Below, piece by piece: positions 1-9,304 of a stretch of 64,000 bases of DNA. This DNA is from Aeromicrobium sp. Leaf350 (GTDB taxonomy: Bacteria > Actinomycetota > Actinomycetes > Propionibacteriales > Nocardioidaceae). The number at the start of each line of letters is the position of its first letter. Positions within the stretch are counted from its first letter, which is position 1. The stretch lies in contig NZ_CAKASL010000002.1 of the NCBI RefSeq assembly GCF_916858655.1, positions 186,001 through 250,000 on the forward strand. Direction: 5' to 3'. A program made the translations under genes and the position numbers. A model generated the notes under the pieces. It had not been told where the DNA came from, did not search any database, and saw nothing but the letters and a program-made list of their open reading frames with translations.

Positions 1-972
1 GGGCTCGCAGGCGTCCATGCGGTAGTTCCAGGCCGACTTCGCCTGCTCGGCCTGCGGCAGGAGCGCCGTGTCGTGGTGCAGCACGGTCTCGTTGCGCGAG
101 TACCCGAACGCGCCGAGCGTGCGGACCTCGTCGTCGGTGGCGTCGGTCAGGAGGGCGAGGGCGTCGTCGGCGTGCGTGGCGATGACGACCCGGTCGAACT
201 CGTGCGTGGCGCCGGTGTGGTCGGTCAGGAGCACGTGGTCGGGCTTGCGGCTGACCGCCGTGATGCGGGTGGAGCGCCGGACGTCACCGATCTCCTCGGT
301 CACGCGGTCGACGTAGGTGCCGGAGCCGCCGACGACCGTGTACCACTGCGGCGATCCCTTGATCGACAGGAAGCCGTGGTGGCGCAGGAACTCGAAGAGG
401 TAGCGGGCCGGGTAGAGGCGGGCGTCGTCGTTGCTCGACGACCACACGCAGGCCACGACCGGGATCGCGTAGTGGCGCAGGAAGTACTCGTCGAAGTCGT
501 GCTGACGCAGGAAGTCGCCGTAGGTGAGGACCTCGCCGTCGGCCGACTCGTCGGGGGTCTCGAGCAGGGCCAGCGCCGCCTTCTGGAAGCGCTTCACGTT
601 GAGCAGCATCCGGATGTAGCGGGGATCGGCGAGGCGACGGCGCTGGGCGAACAGGCCCTTGCCGCCGCGACCGCCGGCGTACTCCAGTCCGCAGCCGTCG
701 CACCGGATGCTCATGCTCATCTCGGTGGGTCGGATCTTCACGCCGAGCTCGGCGAACAGGCGCTGCAGCTCGGGGTAGTTGCGGTCGTTCAGCACGATGA
801 AGCCCGTGTCGACCCGGTGGGTGCGACCGTCCTCGGCCACGTCGTGCGTGTGGGCGTGTCCGCCGAAGCGGTCCTCGGCCTCGAACAGGGTGACGCGGTG
901 CGTCTGGCGCAGGGCGTAGGCGGCAGTCAGTCCCGAGATGCCGGAACCGATCACTGCGACAGAAGACGTCAT
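1..972 (-). CDS. FAD-dependent oxidoreductase (flavin amine oxidase type), 3' part missing
   Basis: The reading frame is open from an ATG at 972 through the left window edge, so the C-terminus is outside; 324 codons are visible. The N-terminus reads MTSSVAVIGSGISGLTAAY, a dinucleotide-binding GxGxxG fold, followed by an acidic FEAEDRFGGHAHTH segment typical of the NAD(P)-binding amine oxidase-like family. This family acts on lipids or carotenoid-like substrates and in many bacteria sits beside DUF1365 and cyclopropane-fatty-acid synthase genes; that neighbourhood would lie to the left and cannot be seen. The next gene on the same strand is a fatty acid desaturase, which also suggests a lipid role. 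The exact substrate is unknown. Confidence 0.8.
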   Translation of the reverse strand, partial: MTSSVAVIGSGISGLTAAYALRQTHRVTLFEAEDRFGGHAHTHDVAEDGRTHRVDTGFIVLNDRNYPELQRLFAELGVKIRPTEMSMSIRCDGCGLEYAGGRGGKGLFAQRRRLADPRYIRMLLNVKRFQKAALALLETPDESADGEVLTYGDFLRQHDFDEYFLRHYAIPVVACVWSSSNDDARLYPARYLFEFLRHHGFLSIKGSPQWYTVVGGSGTYVDRVTEEIGDVRRSTRITAVSRKPDHVLLTDHTGATHEFDRVVIATHADDALALLTDATDDEVRTLGAFGYSRNETVLHHDTALLPQAEQAKSAWNYRMDACEP

Positions 973-1040
973 GCCAGTAATTCGTTGTCAGTCCGCAACC
1001 GGATGGGTCCGGGTGCTGTGATCGGTGTCGCTCCCGGCCG

Positions 1041-2321
1041 TCATGCGGTCAAGTGTTCCGCACCTTCGGCAGACGCGCGAGCCGCTTCACGCTTCGCGCG
1101 ACGCAGGGCCTTGCTCTCGGGGCTGTTGCCGACGAGATAGGGATCGGACGGCTTGGCGCCGTAGGCCCCGAGCTGGCGGGCGACGCTCAGGAGCTGCTTG
1201 CTCAGGCGACCGGTGTTGTAGGGCAGGTTGTGGCGCTCGCAGATGTCGCGGATCTCACGGGCGACCTCGGGGTAGCGGCGCGCCGGGATGTCCGGGAACA
1301 GGTGGTGCTCGATCTGGTGGCTCAGGTTGCCGCTGAGGATGTGGAACGGACGGGTGCCGGAGATGTTGGCCGAGCCCAGGAGCTGGCGGAGGTACCACTG
1401 GCCGCGCGACTCGTTCTTGGCCTCGTCCTCGTCGAAGGTCTGCACCTCGGCGGGGAAGTGGCCGCAGAAGATGATGAGGAAGGTCCAGATGTTGCGGATG
1501 ATGTTGGCGGTGAAGGTCGCACCGAGCACGGCGAGCGGCGCCCACCAGCCGACCATCGGCACGAGGGCCAGCGCGAGCACGGGGAACGCGACGTAGTCCT
1601 TGAACACCTGGCGGCGGGTCTTGGCGAGCGCCCGCTTCTTGCGCGCGAGGAACTCCTCCTTGGACATGTCGCCCTTGAGGTAGTCACCCAGCTCGAGGCC
1701 GTGGTACATCACGCCCCACTCGAAGAACAGCATCAGCAGGGTGGCGGCCGGGAGGTTGAAGCGGTGGTTCGGGTACCACGGCTGCGCCTCGTCGATGCGG
1801 AGCAGGCCGTAGCCGATGTCCTTGTCCATGCCGTGGATGTTCGTGTACGTGTGGTGCAGGTAGTTGTGGCCGTGCTTCCAGTCCTGCGCGGGGGCCACGT
1901 TGTCCCACTCGTAGCGCTTGCCGTCGATCAGCGGGTCGTTCATCCAGTCGTACTGGCCGTGCATGACGTTGTGGCCGATCTCCATGTTCTCGAGGATCTT
2001 GGAGAGGCCGAGCAGCATGATGCCGGCGACGAACGTGGGCCAGAAGAACGGCGTGAAGATGCCGATGCGGCCGAGGATCTCCGACCACTGCTGGATGCGG
2101 ATGATGCGACGGATGTAGTTGGCGTCGGCCTGGCCCAGCGACTCCAGCGTGCGGAGCCGGACCGCGTCGAGCTCGGTGCCGAAGGAGTCCAGCTCCTCGC
2201 GGCTCATGATGTCGAGGCCGATCGTGGCCTGGCGGCCGGTCGCGTCGGACAACGGCGCGGGCGCCTGGTTGTGGCCGGTGGCGTCGTAGTGGACCGGGAT
2301 CGTGGTGCGCTTGTGGCTCAT
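1041..2321 (-). CDS. Membrane fatty acid desaturase (acyl-CoA/stearoyl-CoA delta-9 type)
   Basis: A 426-residue di-iron desaturase. All three histidine boxes are present: GHNVMHGQYD, HNYLHH and HQIEHHLFP, with hydrophobic membrane segments between them. The family inserts a cis double bond into long-chain acyl chains, using O2 and electrons from a reductase. The gene lies 30 bp downstream of the ferredoxin-reductase gene on the same strand, the same pairing as mycobacterial DesA3 with Rv3230c. The ATG at 2321 is preceded by AAAGGTGAT, a good ribosome binding site. It is probably transcribed from the promoter ahead of 3461 and controlled by the divergent FabR/DesT-like regulator. Confidence 0.93.
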   Translation of the reverse strand: MSHKRTTIPVHYDATGHNQAPAPLSDATGRQATIGLDIMSREELDSFGTELDAVRLRTLESLGQADANYIRRIIRIQQWSEILGRIGIFTPFFWPTFVAGIMLLGLSKILENMEIGHNVMHGQYDWMNDPLIDGKRYEWDNVAPAQDWKHGHNYLHHTYTNIHGMDKDIGYGLLRIDEAQPWYPNHRFNLPAATLLMLFFEWGVMYHGLELGDYLKGDMSKEEFLARKKRALAKTRRQVFKDYVAFPVLALALVPMVGWWAPLAVLGATFTANIIRNIWTFLIIFCGHFPAEVQTFDEDEAKNESRGQWYLRQLLGSANISGTRPFHILSGNLSHQIEHHLFPDIPARRYPEVAREIRDICERHNLPYNTGRLSKQLLSVARQLGAYGAKPSDPYLVGNSPESKALRRAKREAARASAEGAEHLTA

Positions 2322-2351
2322 CGGATCACCTTTCTCGAAAATCTGGAGGTC

Positions 2352-3461
2352 TCAGAGGGCGACGGCGACGTCGCCGACGGGCACGTGGACACAGGGCTTG
2401 ATGGTCTCGTCGGTGTTGGCGTTGATCTCGCCGCTGATGACGTGGCGGACGGCGCCGTGCAGCTTCTTGATGGCGCAGGTGTTGCAGACGCCCATGCGGC
2501 AGCCGTACTCGGGCGTGAGCCCGGCGGCCTCGGCCTGCTCGAGGATCGTGTTGCCGGAGTTGGTGGCCTCAGACCCGGAGCGGTCGAAGGTCAGGGTGCC
2601 GCTGGCCGCGGCAGCCGCGGCCTCCAGCAGGGCGGGGTCGATCGTGGGGACCTTGAAGTACTCGAACCGGACCTGGTCGGCCGCGTCCTGCTCGGAGTAC
2701 GCGTCGCGGACCGAGGCGATGAGCCCGGCCGGTCCGCACACGTAGGTGAGGGTCGTGGCGGGATCGATGCCCAGGTGCTTGAGGTGGTCGACCGAGAACC
2801 GGCCGGTCAGCTCGGCGCCCTGTTCCGGTTCACGCGTGTACACGCGAACGACGTCGACGTCGGGCAGGTCGTCCCACCCGTCGAGCTGCTCGGTGAACAT
2901 CTCGTCCTCGCGGGAGCGGGCGTAGTGCAGGAAGGTGATGCGACGCGGGCGGATCGCGTCGGAGTCGAGCAGGGTGCGCAGCATCGACATGACCGGCGTG
3001 ATGCCGGAGCCGCCCGACAGGAGCAGCAGCTCGTCCGGCAGGCCGGCCGGCAGCACGAAGTCGCCCTGGGCCTGCGAGAGGTAGACGAGCTCGCCCGAGG
3101 CGAGGCGGCTGTTGAGGAAGCGGGAGACGAATCCGTCGGGGTGGGCCTTGACGGAGACGCTGAAGTTCCGGCCCTTGGCAGCGGCGGAGCTCGACACCGA
3201 GAAGACGCGGACCTTGCGCACGCCGTCGACCTCGACGCCGAACTCGACGTGCTGTCCGGGGGTGAAACCCTTCCAGGCACCGTTCGGGCGAAGGGTCACG
3301 GTCGTGGCGTTGTCGGTCTCGCGCTCGATCCCGACGACGCGGGCGCGCACGGCCTCAGCGGTCCAGAGGGGATGGAGCTTCTCGAGGTAGTGGTCGACGT
3401 GGTGCGGCGAGGTGACGCTGCCGACGGCACGCGACGCGAGTGCGGTGCGGACGACTCCCAT
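2352..3461 (-). CDS. Ferredoxin reductase with C-terminal 2Fe-2S domain, electron donor for the desaturase
   Basis: A 369-residue flavoprotein oxidoreductase. It has an FAD-binding RVFSVSSS motif, an NAD(P)-binding GGSGITPVMSML motif, and a C-terminal plant-type 2Fe-2S domain with the CRMGVCNTC spacing plus a distal cysteine (KPCVH). This is the layout of the reductase that feeds acyl-CoA desaturases in mycobacteria (Rv3230c type). It is the first gene of a two-gene operon with the desaturase. The ATG at 3461 follows a GGGAGAG ribosome binding site, and a promoter and palindrome lie directly upstream. The role as electron donor is inferred from family and adjacency. Confidence 0.92.
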   Translation of the reverse strand: MGVVRTALASRAVGSVTSPHHVDHYLEKLHPLWTAEAVRARVVGIERETDNATTVTLRPNGAWKGFTPGQHVEFGVEVDGVRKVRVFSVSSSAAAKGRNFSVSVKAHPDGFVSRFLNSRLASGELVYLSQAQGDFVLPAGLPDELLLLSGGSGITPVMSMLRTLLDSDAIRPRRITFLHYARSREDEMFTEQLDGWDDLPDVDVVRVYTREPEQGAELTGRFSVDHLKHLGIDPATTLTYVCGPAGLIASVRDAYSEQDAADQVRFEYFKVPTIDPALLEAAAAAASGTLTFDRSGSEATNSGNTILEQAEAAGLTPEYGCRMGVCNTCAIKKLHGAVRHVISGEINANTDETIKPCVHVPVGDVAVAL

Positions 3462-3478
3462 CGGACTCTCCCTTCCTC

Positions 3479-3496
3479 AGTGAACATGCGTACACT
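3479..3496. promoter_or_regulatory. Probable operator of the FabR/DesT-like regulator
   Basis: The 18-bp sequence AGTGAACATGCGTACACT is an imperfect inverted repeat of the form AGTGnAC-N4-GTnCACT (seven of nine half-site positions pair). It lies where the reductase/desaturase transcript would begin, just downstream of a -10 box, so binding would repress. The divergent TetR gene is of the family that binds such sites in front of unsaturated fatty acid genes. Binding is inferred. Confidence 0.55.
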
Positions 3497-3499
3497 GAA

Positions 3500-3528
3500 A
3501 TTGTGGTCCGATGAGCGCCGCTTGGCAA
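3500..3528 (-). promoter_or_regulatory. Promoter of the reductase-desaturase operon
   Basis: On the minus strand a TTGCCA (-35; plus 3523-3528) and CACAAT (-10; plus 3500-3505) are separated by 17 bp. A start site about seven bases further would fall inside the palindrome 3479-3496. Confidence 0.45.
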
Positions 3529-3610
3529 GTTCGGTGTTTCGTGACCTGAGACACCCGACGCGTATCGAGGCTCTGACCAGCGCCGATGCGACCAGTGCTC
3601 AGGAGATCCC

Positions 3611-3616
3611 TAGGAT
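3611..3616 (+). promoter_or_regulatory. -10 element TAGGAT of a leaderless transcript
   Basis: TAGGAT ends seven bases before GTG 3624, the same geometry as in front of several other genes in the window. This favours the GTG at 3624 over the ATG at 3615, which lies within the -10 box itself. Confidence 0.5.
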
Positions 3617-3623
3617 GGTGGCC

Positions 3624-5247
<1,624 letters not shown>

Positions 5248-5253
5248 GTCGTC

Positions 5254-5736
5254 GTGAGCGGGAGCAGCGCGCGGCAGCAGGGCGTCCTGTCGACCTGGAA
5301 CGACGATCGCGGCTTCGGCTTCATCGCGCCCGCGGCCGGAGGACCTCGGGTCTTCGCCCACGTCTCGGCGTTCCCGAGCGGTCGCCGTCCGACGGCCGGT
5401 CGCGTCGTCACGGCCACCTTCATCGCCCTGGCGATCCTCGTGGAGCTCCAGCGGCTGCCGTTGGCCGTCTTCGTCGCCTACGGCCTGGTGAGCGTCCTCG
5501 CCTTCCTGATGTACCGCGCGGACAAGCTGGCGGCCAGGCGCGGCGCCCAGCGCGCCCCGGAGCGGGTGCTGCACCTCGCGGGTCTGCTCGGAGGCTGGCC
5601 GGGAGCACTGCTCGCCCGCCACCTCCTGCGGCACAAGACCGTGAAGCAGCCCTTTCGGACCGTCTTCTGGCTCACGGTCTGCGTCAACGGCGCCGTCCTG
5701 ACGGCGTTCGTCGTCAGCTCGTGGCCGCGCAGCTGA
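5254..5736 (+). CDS. Cold-shock-domain / DUF1294 membrane protein
   Basis: A 160-residue protein. Residues 9-45 are the first half of a cold-shock fold with its RNP1-like motif (WNDDRGFGFIAP) and a second FAHVSAFP strand. A hydrophobic DUF1294 part follows with membrane segments near 50-75 and 130-155 and the conserved YRADKLAARRG and ERVLHLAGLLGGWPGALLA motifs. The second half of the cold-shock fold seems to be missing, since residue 50 runs straight into the first membrane helix. GTG 5254 lies 6 bp after the previous stop, so it is probably in the same operon. Function is unknown; a nucleic-acid-linked membrane role is only a guess. Confidence 0.75.
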   Translation: MSGSSARQQGVLSTWNDDRGFGFIAPAAGGPRVFAHVSAFPSGRRPTAGRVVTATFIALAILVELQRLPLAVFVAYGLVSVLAFLMYRADKLAARRGAQRAPERVLHLAGLLGGWPGALLARHLLRHKTVKQPFRTVFWLTVCVNGAVLTAFVVSSWPRS

Positions 5737-6055
5737 TGCAGGTGCGGGCGACGGGGCGCGCCTCGAGTCGTCCCTCGGGGATCGTCGACCCGCACCGCTC
5801 GCAGACGCCGTAGGTGCCGGCGGCGACCCGCTCGAGGGCGGCGTCGATCTCGGCGAGGTGCCGTTGCGCCTGGCCGAGGAGGGCGTCGGTCTGCGAGCGC
5901 TCGAAGGCGATCGTGGCGCCCTCCGGGTCGTGCTCGTCGTCGGCGTTGGAGTCGCGCGACGCGGCGACCACCCCGTCGAAGTCGCGCGTCAGGGCCGTGA
6001 TGCGGCCCAGCGTCAGCTCGCGCTCGGCCGCGAGGCGTCCTGCGGCTCCGGTCAT
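5714..6055 (-). CDS. DksA/TraR-type C4 zinc finger protein
   Basis: A 113-residue protein with a long charged N-terminal helix (ERELTLGRITAL...DDEHDPEGATIAFERSQTDALL), then RVAAGTYGVCERCGSTIPEGR and a final CISC. Together these make the C-x2-C-x17-C-x2-C zinc finger of the DksA/TraR family. DksA proteins bind in the RNA polymerase secondary channel; actinobacterial short homologues are less well studied, so a role as a polymerase modulator is a family inference. It converges with and overlaps by 23 bp the end of the DUF1294 gene. Confidence 0.85.
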   Translation of the reverse strand: MTGAAGRLAAERELTLGRITALTRDFDGVVAASRDSNADDEHDPEGATIAFERSQTDALLGQAQRHLAEIDAALERVAAGTYGVCERCGSTIPEGRLEARPVARTCISCAATS

Positions 6056-6095
6056 GGGCTCATCGTGACGGACGCACGGTGACGGGCCGGTCCGC

Positions 6096-6101
6096 TACGA
6101 T
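6096..6101 (+). promoter_or_regulatory. -10 element TACGAT ahead of the alcohol dehydrogenase operon
   Basis: TACGAT lies 40 bp upstream of ATG 6142. It would give a leader that contains the GAAGGA ribosome binding site at 6131-6136. No convincing -35 was seen. Confidence 0.35.
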
Positions 6102-6141
6102 ACGTCAGACATATCGAGTGTCGTCGCGTGGAAGGACCCGC

Positions 6142-7266
6142 ATGAAGATCCGTGGAGCCGTGCTGGACCGCATCGGAGATCCGTCGCCCTTCGAGGACTC
6201 CCGCCCGGTGCGGGTCGTCGACCTCGAGCTGGCCGAACCGGGTCCGACCGAGGTGCTCGTCGCCATCGAGGCCGCGGGGGTGTGCCACTCCGACCTGTCG
6301 GTCGTCGACGGCAACCGGCCGCGGCCCGTGCCGATGCTGCTGGGGCACGAGGCCGCCGGTCGCGTCGTCACGGTCGGTGCCCAGGTGTCCGGACTCGCAG
6401 TCGGCCAGCGGGTCGTCATGACGTTCCTGCCCCGCTGCGGGGAGTGCGCGGGCTGCCTGACCGACGGCCTGGCGCCGTGCCAGCCCGGCTCGGTCGCCAA
6501 CGGTGCCGGGGTCCTCCTGGCCGGCGGCAGCCGCCTGCGCGATGGCGTCACCGAGGTGGCCCACCACCTCGGGGTCTCGGGCTTCGCGACGCACGCGGTG
6601 GTCGACCACCGTTCCCTCGTGCCGGTCGACGACGACGTGCCGGCCGACGTCGCCGCCGTGCTCGGCTGCGCGGTGCTGACCGGCGGGGGTGCCGTGCTCA
6701 ACGTCGCGCGGCCGCGCCCCGGCTCCTCGGTCGCCGTCGTCGGCCTGGGCGGCGTGGGTCTGGCGGCAGCACTCACGGCCCTGGCCCACGAAGGCGTGCG
6801 GGTCATCGGCATCGACCCCCTCGAGCACAAGCTCGCCGCTGCCCGCGACCTGGGCGTTAACGAGACGTACACGCCGGCGGAGGCGGCCGCGCAGGGCGTC
6901 AAGGCCGATGCCGTGATCGAGGCCGTCGGCCGAGGCGTGGTGTTCGCCTCCGCACTCGCCCTGACGGCCCCCGGTGGGCAGACCATCACGGTCGGCCTGC
7001 CCACACCCCAGGAGACCGTGGAGATCTCACCCTTGGCCCTGGTGGCCGAGGGGCGATCGATCGTGGGCAGCTACCTCGGATCGGCGGTGCCGGCCCGCGA
7101 CATCCCGCGGTTCGTCGAGCTCTGGCGGGACGGGAAGCTGCCGGTCGAGCGGCTCATCAGCTCGACGATCGCCCTCGAGGACGTCAACCGGGCGATGGAC
7201 CTGCTCGCGAGCGGGGCCGAGCTGCGCCAGCTCATCCGCTTCGACACCGGCGAGGCGACGGCATGA
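6142..7266 (+). CDS. Zinc-dependent alcohol dehydrogenase
   Basis: A 374-residue medium-chain dehydrogenase. The catalytic zinc region reads GVCHSDLS and GHEAAG. The structural zinc has the four cysteines of the CGECAGCLTDGLAPC motif, and the Rossmann motif is VVGLGGVGLAAA. It oxidises an alcohol to an aldehyde with NAD(P). Its stop overlaps the start of an aldehyde dehydrogenase (ATGA at 7263-7266), so the two enzymes probably carry an alcohol through to the carboxylic acid. ATG 6142 is supported by GAAGGA six bases upstream. The substrate is not evident. Confidence 0.9.
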   Translation: MKIRGAVLDRIGDPSPFEDSRPVRVVDLELAEPGPTEVLVAIEAAGVCHSDLSVVDGNRPRPVPMLLGHEAAGRVVTVGAQVSGLAVGQRVVMTFLPRCGECAGCLTDGLAPCQPGSVANGAGVLLAGGSRLRDGVTEVAHHLGVSGFATHAVVDHRSLVPVDDDVPADVAAVLGCAVLTGGGAVLNVARPRPGSSVAVVGLGGVGLAAALTALAHEGVRVIGIDPLEHKLAAARDLGVNETYTPAEAAAQGVKADAVIEAVGRGVVFASALALTAPGGQTITVGLPTPQETVEISPLALVAEGRSIVGSYLGSAVPARDIPRFVELWRDGKLPVERLISSTIALEDVNRAMDLLASGAELRQLIRFDTGEATA

Positions 7267-8732
7267 GCAGCGTCGCCGCCTACATCGATGCGCTGCTGGC
7301 CGGTGCTCCGGGCGACCTGTACGTCGACGGCGTGTGGCGGCCTGCCTCGTCGGGCGATCGGTTCGTCGTCTCGGACCCGGCGACAGGCCAGCCGATCTGC
7401 GAGGTCGCCGACGGCGGCACCGCAGACGGTTCGGCGGCCCTCGATGCCGCCGACCGTGCGCAGGAGGCCTGGGCCGCGGTGCCGGCTCGCGAGCGCTCCG
7501 ACCTGCTGATGGCCGCGTTCCACCTCCTGCACGAGAACGCGGACGCGTTCGCCCGGCTCATCACGGCCGAGATGGGCAAGTCGCTGGCCGAGGCCCGCGG
7601 CGAGGTCACGTACGGGGCCGAGTTCCTGCGCTGGTTCGCCGAGGAGGCCGTGCGGGTGGACGGCCGGTCCGGCGTCCTGCCGAGTGGCCGACTGCGGATG
7701 CTCGTGGACCAGCGACCCGTCGGCCCGTGCCTGCTCATCACGCCGTGGAACTTCCCGCTCGCGATGGCGACGCGCAAGATCGGCCCGGCCCTCGCGGCCG
7801 GTTGCACCGCGGTCGTGAAGCCCGCCGAGCTCACGCCCCTGACGACGCTCGCGCTCACCAAGGTGCTCGAGGAGGCCGGAGTGCCCGCGGGGGTGGTCAA
7901 CGTCGTCACCACCGCGGATCCCGCGGCGGCGACGGGCCACCTGCTGGCCGACCCGCGCCTGCGGAAGCTCTCGTTCACGGGATCCACCCCGGTGGGCAAG
8001 CGACTCCTCGCGGCGGCGGCCGAGGGCGTGCTCCGCTGCTCCATGGAGCTCGGCGGCAGCGCCCCGTTCATCGTGTTCGAGGACGCCGACCTCGACGAGG
8101 CGGTCGCCGGCGCGATCGCGGCCAAGACGCGCAACATCGGCGAGGCCTGCACCGCCGCCAACCGGTTCCTCGTGCACGAGTCGGTGCAGGAGCCGTTCGT
8201 CGAGCGGTTCGCCGCGGCGATGGGCGAGCTCGTCGTCGGTTCCGGCACTGCGCACGACACGGACCTCGGCCCCTTGATCGACGAGCGCAGCCGTGAACGG
8301 GTCCACGCCCTCGTGACCGACGCGGTGGCGCAGGGTGCCCGCGCCGTGGTGGGCGGCAACCTGCCCGACGGGCCGGGCCACTTCTATCCCGCGACCGTGC
8401 TCGACGGCGTGGCGCCGGACGCTCGCGTCGTGACCGAGGAGATCTTCGGTCCGGTAGCACCGGTGCAGACCTTCGCCGACGAGGACGAGGCGGTGCGCCT
8501 CGCGAACTCCACGCCGTACGGACTCGTCGGCTACGTCTACACCCGCGACCTCGACCGCACGCTGCGGTTCGTGCCGCGCCTGCAGCTCGGCATGGTCGGC
8601 GTGAACACGGGTGTGGTCTCGGACCCGGCGGCACCGTTCGGCGGCGTCAAGGAGTCCGGGCTCGGGCGCGAGGGCGGCCGTGAGGGCATCGCCGAGTACC
8701 TCGAGCACCAGTACGTCGGTATCGTGCGCTGA
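7263..8732 (+). CDS. NAD(P)-dependent aldehyde dehydrogenase (succinate-semialdehyde dehydrogenase type)
   Basis: A 489-residue enzyme of normal ALDH length. It contains the oxyanion/cofactor motif TPWNFPLAMATRKIGPALAA, the general-base segment MELGGSAPFIVFEDADLDEA, and the catalytic cysteine in NIGEACTAANRF. Overall it resembles GabD-type enzymes. Its ATG overlaps the stop of the alcohol dehydrogenase, and its own stop overlaps the next ATG (TGATG at 8730-8734), so three genes form one translationally coupled unit. A different semialdehyde-dehydrogenase-type gene is present at 47126. Confidence 0.9.
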   Translation: MSSVAAYIDALLAGAPGDLYVDGVWRPASSGDRFVVSDPATGQPICEVADGGTADGSAALDAADRAQEAWAAVPARERSDLLMAAFHLLHENADAFARLITAEMGKSLAEARGEVTYGAEFLRWFAEEAVRVDGRSGVLPSGRLRMLVDQRPVGPCLLITPWNFPLAMATRKIGPALAAGCTAVVKPAELTPLTTLALTKVLEEAGVPAGVVNVVTTADPAAATGHLLADPRLRKLSFTGSTPVGKRLLAAAAEGVLRCSMELGGSAPFIVFEDADLDEAVAGAIAAKTRNIGEACTAANRFLVHESVQEPFVERFAAAMGELVVGSGTAHDTDLGPLIDERSRERVHALVTDAVAQGARAVVGGNLPDGPGHFYPATVLDGVAPDARVVTEEIFGPVAPVQTFADEDEAVRLANSTPYGLVGYVYTRDLDRTLRFVPRLQLGMVGVNTGVVSDPAAPFGGVKESGLGREGGREGIAEYLEHQYVGIVR

Positions 8733-9304
8733 TGACGGAGGACGCGAAGGCCCACCTCACGCTCTACCTGACCCAGGTCAGGGAGGCCCTGCTGTGGAAG
8801 CTCGAGGGGCTCGACGACTACGACGTGCGCCGACCTCTGACCCCGACGGGCACGAATCTTCTGGGCCTCGTCAAGCACGTCGCGGCCTGCGCCGCCGATT
8901 ACTTCGGCCTGGTCTTCGACCGGCCGTTCCCCGGCGACCTGCCGCTGAGCGACGACGACCCCCTGATCGACCTGTGGTGCCCGGCCGAGGAGACGCGCGC
9001 GGACGTGCTCGACCTCTGGCACCGTGCCTGGGCGCACGCCGACGCGACGATCGCTGAGCTGCCCCTCGATGCGCCGGGACGGGTGCCGTGGTGGGGCGAC
9101 CGTGGCGAGGTGACGCTGCACCGCATCCTCGTGCACATGAACGTCGAGCTGGCCCGGCACACGGGCCAGGTCGACATCCTGCGCGAAGGCCTCGACGGCT
9201 TCACCGGTATGCGCGCCGACGTCGACAACATGCCGGACGACGTCGACTGGCCCGCCCACGTCGAGCGGGTGGAGCAGGCGGCCCGGCTCAGCCGATCGAC
9301 CTGA
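8732..9304 (+). CDS. DinB/DUF664 family protein
   Basis: A 190-residue four-helix-bundle protein of the DinB superfamily (DUF664). Candidate metal-binding histidines occur in LVKHVAAC near residue 49, in LHRILVHMNVE near 132-138, and in ARHTGQVD near 143. Some relatives are mycothiol-dependent isomerases or transferases, which fits an actinobacterium and the preceding dehydrogenases; others have no known activity. It is the last gene of the operon and converges with sbcC, overlapping it by 17 bp. Confidence 0.8.
   Translation: MTEDAKAHLTLYLTQVREALLWKLEGLDDYDVRRPLTPTGTNLLGLVKHVAACAADYFGLVFDRPFPGDLPLSDDDPLIDLWCPAEETRADVLDLWHRAWAHADATIAELPLDAPGRVPWWGDRGEVTLHRILVHMNVELARHTGQVDILREGLDGFTGMRADVDNMPDDVDWPAHVERVEQAARLSRST

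Noticed and set aside
1053-3600. Very long plus-strand open frame antisense to the desaturase and reductase genes
   Set aside because: It is a high-G+C shadow frame; only its end (3624-4247) is the TetR gene. The minus-strand frames carry full domain motifs.
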